DNA of 23,622 nt from Coriobacteriia bacterium (lineage in GTDB: Bacteria; Actinomycetota; Coriobacteriia; Coriobacteriales; Atopobiaceae). Made by a program: the position numbers and the translations under genes. Under the pieces are notes generated by a model, which was given only the letters and a program-made list of their open reading frames with translations, did no database searches and was not told the origin of the DNA. The stretch lies in contig QAKZ01000055.1 in NCBI GenBank assembly GCA_003150175.1, forward strand, positions 1-23,622. Direction: 5' to 3'. This document shows positions 8,632-16,133 of the stretch, piece after piece (the first letter of the stretch is position 1; each line of letters opens with the position of its first letter).

Positions 8632-9252
8632 ATGTCAAATAACGTGCAGGTCAACGCCCTCGGAGACGCGTGCCCCATCCCCGTCGTGAAGACCATCAAG
8701 GCCCTCGCCGCGCTCGGCGGAGCCGGCACCATCGAGACCCTCGTGGACAACGAGGTCGCCGTCGAGAACCTCAAGCGCCTCGCGTCCGAAAAGGGCTGCG
8801 GCGTGAGCGTCGAGAAGGCCGCGGAGAAGGAATGGCACGTGACCTTCGACGTTCCCGAGGGGCTCTCCGTCGACGCCGGCGAGGCCGACGGCGCCCAGTG
8901 CCTCGTCCCCGCAAAGAAGAACCTCGTGATCCAGGTGTCCTCCGACGCCATGGGCGCGGGCTCCGACGAGCTCGGCCGCAACCTCATGAAGGCCTTCATC
9001 TATGCCGTCACGCAGCAGGACGAGCTGCCCGCGACGATGCTCTTCTACAACGGCGGCGCGCACCTGACCTGCGAGGGGTCGCCCGCGCTCGACGACCTCA
9101 AGGCGCTCGCCGAGCAGGGTGTCGAGATCCTCACCTGCGGCACCTGCCTCAACCACTACGGCATGGCGGACAAGCTCGCGGTCGGCGAGGTCACGAACAT
9201 GTACGTGATCTGCCAGAAGCTCGAGCAGGCCTCCAACATCGTCCGCCCGTAG
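8632..9252 (+). CDS. yedF: Selenium metabolism protein YedF
   Basis: Two-domain YedF, 206 aa, the form linked to selenium metabolism. Residues 1-75 are a TusA-like carrier domain with C-P-I-P (Cys14). Residues from about 105 form the second, DsrE-like domain, ending with L-T-C-G-T-C-L-N-H-Y-G (Cys169 and Cys172). The single-domain TusA-like protein upstream would be a partner or parallel carrier. The start at 8632 has AAAGGA at 8619-8624 with 7-nt spacing; the open frame runs 15 codons further up without one. It follows selD by 87 nt and is followed by the second DUF3343 gene after 14 nt. The reaction is not established. Confidence 0.92.
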   Translation: MSNNVQVNALGDACPIPVVKTIKALAALGGAGTIETLVDNEVAVENLKRLASEKGCGVSVEKAAEKEWHVTFDVPEGLSVDAGEADGAQCLVPAKKNLVIQVSSDAMGAGSDELGRNLMKAFIYAVTQQDELPATMLFYNGGAHLTCEGSPALDDLKALAEQGVEILTCGTCLNHYGMADKLAVGEVTNMYVICQKLEQASNIVRP

Positions 9253-9266
9253 CCTGGGGCTCTGTT

Positions 9267-9515
9267 ATGCGCGTCAAGGTCGATTCGCTCGTCATAACCT
9301 TCCCGACCACCTCGGCCGCCATGGCCTGCGAGGAGTTTTGCGCGAAGAAGGACCTGCCCGGGCGCATGATCCCCGTGCCCGGGCTGATCTCTGCCGGCTG
9401 CGGGCTCGCGTGGAAGGTCTCGCCGGCCGACCGGCCGCAGATGGAGCGCGAGCTCGGCGCCGCGGGCATCGAGTGGAGCGGCATGGACGTCGTCGGTCTT
9501 TGGGAGCTCGCATGA
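9267..9515 (+). CDS. DUF3343 protein (single-Cys type)
   Basis: Second DUF3343-family protein, 82 aa. It shows the same central pattern as the first copy (I-P-V-P-G-L-I-S-A-G-C-G-L-A-W) with Cys45, but lacks the second Cys of the C-x-x-C pair and has two extra cysteines in the first helix region (Cys21, Cys25). The ribosome site is weak (GGGG at 9256-9259). It begins 14 nt after yedF. The last bases overlap the next start codon in an ATGA arrangement, so it is translationally coupled to the desulfurase gene. This suggests the small protein and that enzyme are made together and may interact. Confidence 0.8.
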   Translation: MRVKVDSLVITFPTTSAAMACEEFCAKKDLPGRMIPVPGLISAGCGLAWKVSPADRPQMERELGAAGIEWSGMDVVGLWELA

Positions 9516-10666
9516 CGAGACGTGAAGTGGTGTACCTCGACAACGCCGCCACGAGCCTCTGGCGCCCGCCGGAGGTCGTCGACGCCGTGTGCCGCGCGCT
9601 CACCTCGATGGGCAACGCGGGCAGGGGCGCCACCGCGGAGTCGCTCGACGCCGCGCGCGTCGTCGAGTCTTGCCGCGAGGAGGCCGCGCGGCTCTTCGGG
9701 TGCGGGCGGGCTGACCATGTGTGCTTCACCGCGAACTCCACCGAGGCGCTGAACATCGCGATTCAAGGCCTGGTAGGGGAGGGCGACCGCGTCGTCACGA
9801 CGGTGCTCGAGCACAACTCCGTGCTGCGCCCGCTCGCCCGAATGGCCGACGAGAAGGGCGTCGAGGTCGCGTGCGCCGGCTGTGACGCCCGGGGCGTCCT
9901 CGACTACGGCGACCTCGAGCGGCTGGTCGCGGCCGGCACCCGCCTGGTCGTGTGCACGCACGGCTCGAACGTCACCGGCAACGTGTGCGACCTGGCGCGG
10001 GTTTCCCGGATCGCGCATGCGGAGGGGGCGCTGCTGGTCGTCGACGCCTCGCAGACCGCCGGCAACCATGCGATCGACATGGCCTCCATGGGCATCGACG
10101 TGCTCTGCTTCACGGGGCATAAGGGCCTCATGGGGCCGCAGGGCACGGGTGGCCTGTGCGTGGCGGACGGGGTTGATGTGCGTCCGCTGATCGAGGGCGG
10201 CACCGGCGTCCACTCGTTCGACCGCAGGCAGCCGGGGGGCTGGCCCACCAGGCTCGAGGCGGGTACGCTGAACGTGCACGGGCTGGCGGGGCTTCTTGCC
10301 GCGCTCCGCTACATCGAGTCCGTCGGCGGGCCTGAGGTCATCGGCGAACATGAGCGCGGGCTCGCGACTGACTTCGTCGAGGGGGTCCGCGGCATGGACG
10401 GCATCGATCTCTACGGCGACCTCGATCAGCCGGGCCGCTGCGGCATCGTTGCCCTGAACGTTCGCGGCATGGGCTCGGCCGACGTCTCCGACATTCTCAT
10501 GAGCGAGTTCGGCGTCGCTACGCGCCCCGGCGCCCATTGCGCGCCTCTCATGCACCGCGCCCTCGGCACCTCCGAGCAGGGCATCGTTCGCTTCAGCTTC
10601 GGCTGGCACAACACCTCCGCTGATATCTCCGCCGCCCTCCGCGCCCTCGCTGCCATTACCGGGTGA
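9512..10666 (+). CDS. Cysteine desulfurase-like PLP enzyme (second copy)
   Basis: Aminotransferase class V enzyme, 384 aa, paralogous to the product of 4454-5614. PLP lysine Lys204 (F-T-G-H-K-G-L-M), His101 in L-E-H-N, Asp178 and Gln181 in V-D-A-S-Q-T, and catalytic Cys343 in G-A-H-C-A-P are all present, so it should be active on cysteine or selenocysteine. The start ATG overlaps the stop of the DUF3343 gene (ATGA); the longer open frame to 9338 overlaps that gene and was not used. Being last in the selD-yedF cluster makes it a candidate Se supplier for SelD. Its final Gly codon and TGA stop lie inside the terminal inverted repeat of the repeat element at 10661, so the present C-terminus may have been set by that element. 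Confidence 0.88.
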   Translation: MTRREVVYLDNAATSLWRPPEVVDAVCRALTSMGNAGRGATAESLDAARVVESCREEAARLFGCGRADHVCFTANSTEALNIAIQGLVGEGDRVVTTVLEHNSVLRPLARMADEKGVEVACAGCDARGVLDYGDLERLVAAGTRLVVCTHGSNVTGNVCDLARVSRIAHAEGALLVVDASQTAGNHAIDMASMGIDVLCFTGHKGLMGPQGTGGLCVADGVDVRPLIEGGTGVHSFDRRQPGGWPTRLEAGTLNVHGLAGLLAALRYIESVGGPEVIGEHERGLATDFVEGVRGMDGIDLYGDLDQPGRCGIVALNVRGMGSADVSDILMSEFGVATRPGAHCAPLMHRALGTSEQGIVRFSFGWHNTSADISAALRALAAITG

Positions 10667-11095
10667 CAGTCATTGCGTGCAGCTTCTGCTGCCACACATC
10701 ATCCTGGGACACCCATCACCGGTGACGATTATTGGGTGCGACTTTTGGGGGCATTTTCTGAGCTTCTCTTAGTTTTGGTGATCTGTTACAGAGCAGCCTT
10801 CTCTATCGGGCGAAAGAGAAGGCTGCTCTTCTAAAGAGAAGTCTTCTCTCCCCAAGATTCCGAGGAGAGAAGTCTGCCCTTTTGAAGAGCAGTCTTCTCT
10901 CCTGTGCGAGAGAGAAGACTGACCTTGTTTTCTTTGCAAGCTCCCAAACACTTCTGCACGAAATGACTGTCACCAAGCGATGGGTGTCACCGGGTGATGG
11001 GTGTCCATAAAAGCTGCAGCCAATGACTGTCACTGAGTGATGGGTGTCCCCTGGCGATGTCTGTCCCCAAAAGCTGCACGCAATGACTGTCACCC
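10661..11095. repeat. 435-bp element with 25-bp terminal inverted repeats and 60-nt iterated units
   Basis: The ends match as a perfect 25-bp inverted repeat (10661-10685 and 11071-11095, starting GGGTGACAGTCATTGCG). On the right, AATGACTGTCAC recurs at 10962, 11022 and 11082, an exact 60-nt period. On the left the reverse complement occurs at 10663 with a degenerate copy at 10722. Within each right-hand unit ATGNNTGTCNC-like sub-repeats fall at offsets 13, 30 and 47, giving 17-nt spacing. No credible coding sequence lies inside. No target-site duplication is evident at the ends. It resembles a REP/BIME or MITE-like element; the family is not recognised. Confidence 0.85.
10790..10921. repeat. 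Nested hairpin core of the 435-bp element
   Basis: Three consecutive hairpins share an AGAGAAG/CTTCTCT core. (a) AGAGCAGCCTTCTCT (10790-10804) pairs with 10815-10829, 15 bp perfect, 10-nt loop. (b) CTTCTCTCC (10843-10851) pairs with 10864-10872. (c) CAGTCTTCTCTC (10890-10901) pairs with 10910-10921, 12 bp. The segment 10835-10849 is itself a palindrome. Because the arms are related, alternative long-range pairings are also possible. Confidence 0.85.
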
Positions 11096-11266
11096 AGTGT
11101 TGGTCGTTCGCGGGGGAATCGCGGCCGTTGGCGGCATGGGGCGGGCATTGCTCTGGACTGTGGGGCTTACAAATGGTTTGATGAGCCTAACCAAATGTTT
11201 GGTCGCGACGCGCTGACGCAAGTGGGGGCTTGTGTCTCGTGTCGCTTCACAGTGAGAGGAGATTAA
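11096..11266 (+). other. Leader region before the hydrogenase genes
   Basis: With the repeat element it makes up the 600-nt gap between the desulfurase and the oxidoreductase gene. It presumably carries the hydrogenase operon promoter, but I see no confident -35/-10 pair. The AT-richer stretch around 11168-11200 (with TGGTT and AACCA flanking 10 nt) is the most promoter-like part. The ribosome site AGAGGAG is at 11255-11261. Confidence 0.4.
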
Positions 11267-13096
11267 ATGGCCCGACTTCACGTAATGGAGCAGAGCCACG
11301 CGCAGGCCGTCATGAGCGACCTGCACGACTCGCTCGGCCGCAGGCTGGCGGTGAGCTCGCTGGCGCCCTGCCCGGTCGAGTTCACGGCGGCGCTCGTGCG
11401 GATGTGCTCGACGCAGAGCTGCGGAAAGTGCACGCCCTGCCGCGTCGGCCTCCGTGCCCTCGACGACCTTCTGCAGGACGTCCTCGAGGGGCGCGCCAAT
11501 GAGGACACCCTTGACCTCATCGAGCGCACGGCCGAGACGATCTATTACTCGAGCGACTGCGCGATCGGCTACGAGGCCGGCGAGATGGCCCTCATCGCCA
11601 TCCGCGGCTTCCGCGACGACTTCGAACACCACATCCGCGACCACAGCTGCGGCTTCGACCGCGCCGAGCAGGTCCCCTGCGTCTCCGGCTGCCCGGCCCA
11701 CGTCGACATCCCCGGCTACATCAGCCTCGTCGAGGCCGGCCGCAACACCGACGCTGTCAAGCTCATTCGCAAGGACAACCCGCTGCCGTGCGTCTGCGGC
11801 CTCGTCTGCGAGCACCCCTGCGAGATGCACTGCCGTCGCGGCATGGTCGACGACCCCATGAACATCCTCGCGCTCAAGCGCTTCGCGACCGAGCATATGG
11901 AGGAGGACTACCGCCCCTGGATCGCCCCCCTGACTCACAAGCGCATCGCCATTGTCGGCGGCGGCCCCGCCGGCATCTCGTGCGCCTACTACCTCGCGAT
12001 CATGGGCCATGACGTCACGATCTTTGAGCAGCGCCGTCACCTTGGCGGCATGCTCCGCTACGGTATCCCCAGCTACCGCCTGCCGCGTGAGCGCCTCCAG
12101 GAGGATATCGACTGGATCCTCGAGTGCGGCATCAAGGTCGAGCTCGAGCACTCCGTCGACGGCGAGGAGCTCGCCCGCCTGCGCGAGGACTACGACTCCG
12201 TCTACCTTGCCATTGGCGCACACACCGACAAGAAGCTCGGCCTGCCCAACGAGGACGCCCCCGGCGTCGAGTCCGCGGTAAAGATGCTGCGCGCCATCGG
12301 CGACGAGGAGATGCCCGACCTCACCGGCCAGCGCATCGTGGTCGTCGGCGGCGGCAACGTCGCCATGGACGTCGCCCGCTCGGCGGTCCGCCTCGGCGCA
12401 GATAAGGTCACCATCGTCTACCGCCGCCGCATCTGCGACATGACCGCACAGGACGCCGAGATCGCCGGCGCTCAGGCCGAGGGCTGCGAGATCCTCGAGC
12501 TCACGGCCCCCGTCGCCGTCGAGGTCGGCCCCGACGGCCGCGCCTGCGGCCTGCGCGTCCAGCCCCAGATCATCGGGGAGCCCCGCCGTGGCCGCCCGGC
12601 GCCGCGCGCCTCCGAGGATCCCGAGCGCGTCGTCCCGTGCGAGCGCATTTACGTTGCCATCGGCCAGGACATCGTCTCCGCGCCGTTCGAGGCCATGGGC
12701 ATCGCCTGCAAGTGGGGCCGCGTCGTTACCGAGCCCGACGGCTCCGTTCCCGGCTTCGAGGGCCTCTACTGCGGCGGCGACTGCCAGACCGGACCGGCCA
12801 CTGTCATCCGCGCCATCAACGCCGGTAAGGTCGCGGCCGCCAACATCGACCACTACCTCGGTTACGACCACAAGGTCGGGATCGACACCGAGCTGCCCCC
12901 GCTCAAGCTCAAGGGCCTCCACAAGTGCGGCCGCTGCGAGCTCAAGGAGCGCGAGGCGGGCGAGCGCACTGGCGACTGGGAGCTCGTCGAGCAGGGCCTG
13001 AGCCCCGAGGAGGCGCGCCAGGAGGCGTCCCGTTGCCTGCGCTGCGACCACTTCGGCTTCGGCGCGTTCCGTGGAGGAAGGATCGACCAATGGTAA
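11267..13096 (+). CDS. NuoF-type Fe-S domain fused to GltD-like FAD/NAD(P) oxidoreductase
   Basis: A 609-aa flavoprotein partner of the hydrogenase. Residues 47-58 (C-S-T-Q-S-C-G-K-C-T-P-C) form the [4Fe-4S] site of the NuoF C-terminal domain; the FMN/NADH-binding part of NuoF is absent. From about residue 138 it is GltD/NfnB-like, with cysteines 138/142, 175/177, 181, 185 and 189 for Fe-S clusters. The FAD-binding G-G-G-P-A-G is at 231-236 and a second Rossmann motif G-G-G-N at 361-364, for NAD(P). C-x-x-C pairs recur near the C-terminus. AGAGGAG (11255-11261) sets the start. It overlaps hydA by 7 nt, so the two are coupled. It probably passes electrons between NAD(P)H and HydA. Nucleotide preference and any electron bifurcation cannot be read from the sequence. 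Confidence 0.9.
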   Translation: MARLHVMEQSHAQAVMSDLHDSLGRRLAVSSLAPCPVEFTAALVRMCSTQSCGKCTPCRVGLRALDDLLQDVLEGRANEDTLDLIERTAETIYYSSDCAIGYEAGEMALIAIRGFRDDFEHHIRDHSCGFDRAEQVPCVSGCPAHVDIPGYISLVEAGRNTDAVKLIRKDNPLPCVCGLVCEHPCEMHCRRGMVDDPMNILALKRFATEHMEEDYRPWIAPLTHKRIAIVGGGPAGISCAYYLAIMGHDVTIFEQRRHLGGMLRYGIPSYRLPRERLQEDIDWILECGIKVELEHSVDGEELARLREDYDSVYLAIGAHTDKKLGLPNEDAPGVESAVKMLRAIGDEEMPDLTGQRIVVVGGGNVAMDVARSAVRLGADKVTIVYRRRICDMTAQDAEIAGAQAEGCEILELTAPVAVEVGPDGRACGLRVQPQIIGEPRRGRPAPRASEDPERVVPCERIYVAIGQDIVSAPFEAMGIACKWGRVVTEPDGSVPGFEGLYCGGDCQTGPATVIRAINAGKVAAANIDHYLGYDHKVGIDTELPPLKLKGLHKCGRCELKEREAGERTGDWELVEQGLSPEEARQEASRCLRCDHFGFGAFRGGRIDQW

Positions 13097-14829
13097 AGCT
13101 CACCATAGACGGCAAGCTCGTCGAGGCCCCCGAGGGCTCGACCATCCTGGAGGCCGCCGCCTCCGTCGGCATCAACATCCCGACGCTCTGCTACCTCAAG
13201 GACCTCAACGAGGTCGGCGGGTGTCGCGTCTGCGTCGTCGAGGTCGAGGGCGCCGAGCAGCTCGTCGCCGCCTGCAACAACACCGTCCTCGAGGGCATGG
13301 TCGTCCACACGAACAGCTCCAAGGCCCGCTCCGCGCGCAAGACCAACGTCCAGCTGCTGCTCTCGCAGCACGACTCGTCCTGCACGAGCTGCGTGCGCTC
13401 CGGCAACTGCACGCTCCAGACCGTGGCCAATGACCTGGGCATTTATCGCCTGCCTTACAAGAAGCACGTCGAGCACAACTCCTGGGACCGCTCCTTCCCG
13501 CTCATCCGCGACAACGAGAAGTGCATCCGCTGCCTGCGCTGCATCCAGGTGTGCGAGAAGGTTCAGGGCCTCGGCGTCTGGGACCTCACCAATCGCGCCT
13601 CCCACGCTTCGGTCGATGTCCGCGGCCGCAAGCCCATCACCGCCGTCGACTGCGCCGCGTGCGGCCAGTGCATCACGCACTGCCCGGTCGGCGCCCTGCG
13701 CGAGCGCGACGACACCGACCGCGTCTTCGACGCCATCGCCGACCCGAACAAGGTCGTCATGTTCCAGGTCGCGCCCGCCGTGCGCACCTCCTGGGGCGAG
13801 CAGCTCGGTCTTTCGCACGAGGAGGCCACCGTCGAGCGCCTGTGCGCCGTGCTGCACGAGATCGGCGCCGACTACGTCTTCGACACGGACTTCTCGGCCG
13901 ACCTCACCATCATGGAGGAGGGCTCCGAGCTCCTGCACCGCATCGCCGAGCACGACGCCGGCGGCGAGGACGCGCCCGCGCTCCCGCTCATGACCTCCTG
14001 CTGCCCGGGCTGGGTCCGCTACGTTAAGGCCCGCTACCCGCAGTTCGTCCCGCAGGTCTCCACCTCCAAGTCGCCGCAGCAGATGTTCGGCGCCATGGCG
14101 AAGACTCACTACGCCGAGGTCCTAGGCGTCGATCCCAAGGACGTCTTCTGCGTCTCCGTCATGCCCTGCGTCGCAAAAAAGGCCGAGGCCGCGCTGCCCA
14201 CCATGGTGGGGGACAGCGGCGAACCCGACGTCGACGTCGCCCTCACGGTCCGCGAGGTCGTGCGCATGATCCGCGCCTCCCACATCGACCCCGTCAACCT
14301 CGATGACCGCGAGCTCGACCGCCCGCTCGGCTTCGGCACCGGCGCCGGCGTGATCTTCGGCACGACCGGCGGCGTCATGGAGGCGGCGCTTCGCTCCGCT
14401 TATTTCCTCGTGACGGGCAAGAACCCCGAGCCCGACGCCTTCAAGGAGGTCCGTGGGCGCGAGGGCTGGCGCGAGTGCACCTTCGACCTCAACGGCCGCG
14501 AGCTGCGCATCGCCGTCTGCCACGGCCTCGCGAACGCCGGCAAGCTGCTCGATGCCCTCGACAAGGACCTCACGTACTACGACTTCGTTGAGGTCATGGC
14601 CTGCCCTGGCGGCTGCGTCGGAGGCGGCGGCCAGCCGATCCACGACGGCCGCGAGCTGGCCGGCGAGCGCGCCCGCGTCCTGCGCTCGCTCGACAAGGGC
14701 GCCCAGGTGCGCTTCAGCCACGAGAACCCTGATGTCCTCGCGTGCTACAAGGACTATCTCGGCGAGCCGCTTTCCGAGAAAGCCGAGCACCTTCTGCACA
14801 CCGATCACTCGGCTTGGTACATGCCTTAG
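13090..14829 (+). CDS. hydA: [FeFe] hydrogenase catalytic subunit (group A, HndD-like)
   Basis: A 579-aa [FeFe] hydrogenase that evolves or takes up H2. Domain order: [2Fe-2S] with Cys34, 45, 48 and 62; a His-Cys3 [4Fe-4S] with His94, Cys98, 101 and 107; two ferredoxin [4Fe-4S] clusters with Cys145/148/151/155 and 188/191/194/198; then the H-cluster domain. H-cluster signatures are complete: L1 T-S-C-C-P-G-W at 302-308, L2 M-P-C-V-A-K-K at 358-364, and L3 E-V-M-A-C-P-G-G-C-V-G-G-G-G-Q-P at 501-516. The length and N-terminal clusters match the modular HndD-type enzymes. The start ATG overlaps the upstream gene, with GGAGG at 13073-13077. Maturation genes hydE, hydF and hydG are not in the window. 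Confidence 0.95.
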   Translation: MVKLTIDGKLVEAPEGSTILEAAASVGINIPTLCYLKDLNEVGGCRVCVVEVEGAEQLVAACNNTVLEGMVVHTNSSKARSARKTNVQLLLSQHDSSCTSCVRSGNCTLQTVANDLGIYRLPYKKHVEHNSWDRSFPLIRDNEKCIRCLRCIQVCEKVQGLGVWDLTNRASHASVDVRGRKPITAVDCAACGQCITHCPVGALRERDDTDRVFDAIADPNKVVMFQVAPAVRTSWGEQLGLSHEEATVERLCAVLHEIGADYVFDTDFSADLTIMEEGSELLHRIAEHDAGGEDAPALPLMTSCCPGWVRYVKARYPQFVPQVSTSKSPQQMFGAMAKTHYAEVLGVDPKDVFCVSVMPCVAKKAEAALPTMVGDSGEPDVDVALTVREVVRMIRASHIDPVNLDDRELDRPLGFGTGAGVIFGTTGGVMEAALRSAYFLVTGKNPEPDAFKEVRGREGWRECTFDLNGRELRIAVCHGLANAGKLLDALDKDLTYYDFVEVMACPGGCVGGGGQPIHDGRELAGERARVLRSLDKGAQVRFSHENPDVLACYKDYLGEPLSEKAEHLLHTDHSAWYMP

Positions 14830-14864
14830 CACAAGCCGTTCGGGCCGTCCTAAGCGGAGCTGAA

Positions 14865-14941
14865 CCTCACGCACAATCTGGGAGACCCCCGTCGCCGGCA
14901 TCGCGCCGACCACGGGGGTCTCCCAGGTTCTATGCGTGAGG
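14865..14941. terminator. Large hairpin after hydA
   Basis: CTGGGAGACCCCCGT (14878-14892) pairs perfectly with 14912-14926. Outside a small internal loop, CCTCACGCA (14865-14873) pairs with TGCGTGAGG (14933-14941), giving 24 bp in total. It begins 35 nt after the hydA stop in a convergent gap. There is no T-run, so it may be a bidirectional or Rho-assisted terminator, or an mRNA end-protecting structure. Confidence 0.65.
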
Positions 14942-15016
14942 TAGCGACCTCCAGCGGTTCCGTGTTCCACCCGCGAGCTCTCCCTAGCTTCGCATCCCGA
15001 CTGCCGACGAACCCAA

Positions 15017-15115
15017 GGCGCCCCTCCGCCCCTCTTCATGCGAGTCGAGAGCGCAGCGAACGAGCGAGCCGCGCAGCGGCGAGCGCCGAGCAATGAAGAG
15101 GGGCGGAGGGGCGCC
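15017..15115. repeat. Long inverted repeat with conserved structured loop (copy 1)
   Basis: Perfect 23-bp arms (15017-15039 and 15093-15115) enclose a 53-nt loop. The loop contains GCGAGTCG, then CGAACGAGCGAG (15057-15068), an inner stem CCGC-GCA-GCGG (15069-15079), and CGAGCGCCGAGCA (15080-15092), which ends exactly where the 3' arm starts. A second copy with different arms lies at 22820-22905. It sits 15 nt after the stop of the minus-strand epimerase gene, so it is probably the 3' end structure of that transcript. Confidence 0.85.
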
Positions 15116-15130
15116 CCTGCGCGCGAAAGC

Positions 15131-16015
15131 CTAGAACGGCGTGATGGTGAAGGAGAGCTCGCAGGTGGATCCCGGGGCGAGCTCGATGGTGTCGCGCTTG
15201 TCCTCGAATCTGCCCGACTCGTCGTAGGCGTCGGCGCAGCCGTGCCACGGCTCGATGGCGACGAAGGGCGCGTCCGCGCTCGCCGTCCACACTCCGAGGT
15301 AGTCGAAGCCGGGGAACTCGAGCTCGACGCCGTGGCCGGACTTCTTGCCCACGAGGCTCACGCGGTTGCCGGGGACGTCGCAGAACACGATCGTGAGCAG
15401 GCGCTCGATCAGCTCGTGCGAGAGGTCCATCTCGCGCGCGTCCTTAAAGAGGGTCGTCATCTGGCCGAAGTCGTGGAAGCCGGACTCGTCGATGCGGGGC
15501 ACCTTGGCGGTCCACTTCTCGGGGAAGAGGAGCTTGTAGTCGTCGAAGGCCTCGCCCTCGGCGCCGGGGACGGGGACGTTGAAGGCGGGGTGGCCGCCGA
15601 GCGTGAACGGCAGCTCGACGTCGCTCGGGTTCGTCACGCTGAAGGTCTGCGTGAGCGAGGTGCCGTCGACCTCGTAGGACATGTTCAGCTTGAAGTCGAA
15701 GGGGTAGGCCGCGCGGGTCTCGTCGCTCGAGCAGAGCTCGAAGACGACTTTGCGTCCGTCGTTCTCGACGACGCGGTGCTCATAGAGGCGCGCGATGCCG
15801 TGGCGCTTGAGGCGCACGGGTCCTTGCGCGCTCATCGACTCGTCGCCGCGCAGGCAGCCCACGCACGGGAAGAGCACGGGCGCCCGTCGGGGCCAGTAGC
15901 TCGGGTCGCCCTGCCACAGGTATTCGGCGTCGCCGACCTTGAGGCTCATCAGCTGCGCGCCCATCGTGTCGACCTCGGCCGTGAGGCCGCTGTACGAGAT
16001 TCTTTCCAAAGACAT
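15131..16015 (-). CDS. Aldose 1-epimerase (mutarotase) family protein
   Basis: Galactose-mutarotase-fold protein, 294 aa, of the LacX/YeaD-like aldose 1-epimerase group that interconverts sugar anomers. Conserved residues are His72 in R-H-G-I-A-R, His142 in G-G-H-P-A-F-N, and the Glu in A-I-E-P-W-H-G near residue 260, the likely base. Length suits the LacX-like subfamily rather than the longer GalM. The start is taken at 16015 (M-S-L-E-R), with AAGGG about 12 nt upstream on the minus strand. Twelve more codons are open without a better site. It is divergent from pckA across a 166-nt gap. The sugar substrate is not identifiable from context. Confidence 0.87.
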   Translation of the reverse strand: MSLERISYSGLTAEVDTMGAQLMSLKVGDAEYLWQGDPSYWPRRAPVLFPCVGCLRGDESMSAQGPVRLKRHGIARLYEHRVVENDGRKVVFELCSSDETRAAYPFDFKLNMSYEVDGTSLTQTFSVTNPSDVELPFTLGGHPAFNVPVPGAEGEAFDDYKLLFPEKWTAKVPRIDESGFHDFGQMTTLFKDAREMDLSHELIERLLTIVFCDVPGNRVSLVGKKSGHGVELEFPGFDYLGVWTASADAPFVAIEPWHGCADAYDESGRFEDKRDTIELAPGSTCELSFTITPF

Positions 16016-16133
16016 CGCGAATACCGCCCTTCTCGGAGTAATGCCTGCCACCCATAGAACTTTACCGTCTGGAAACCCCGAAACAGGGCAAAATGGCGAC
16101 TGTGCGCGCCCGAGGGACCCCGCCGGCGCCCGA

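Noticed and set aside
10803..11093. Minus-strand open frame of 96 codons inside the repeat element
   Set aside because: It merely translates the 60-nt repeats and hairpin arms, giving an internally repetitive peptide without a ribosome site.
10661..11095. CRISPR array
   Set aside because: The 60-nt units are contiguous with diverged sub-repeats and no unique spacers, the left units are inverted, and no cas genes are present.
11168..11201. Rex-type redox operator before the hydrogenase genes
   Set aside because: TGGTT and AACCA flank a 10-nt spacer, but the TTGTTAA/TTAACAA-type Rex pattern is not matched.
11090..13090. Long minus-strand open frame of 666 codons opposite the hydrogenase partner gene
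   Set aside because: It is the antisense of a clearly conserved flavoprotein gene. Its composition is skewed to Ala, Asp, Glu, Val and Leu, as expected from GC-rich antisense, and it has no recognisable motif.
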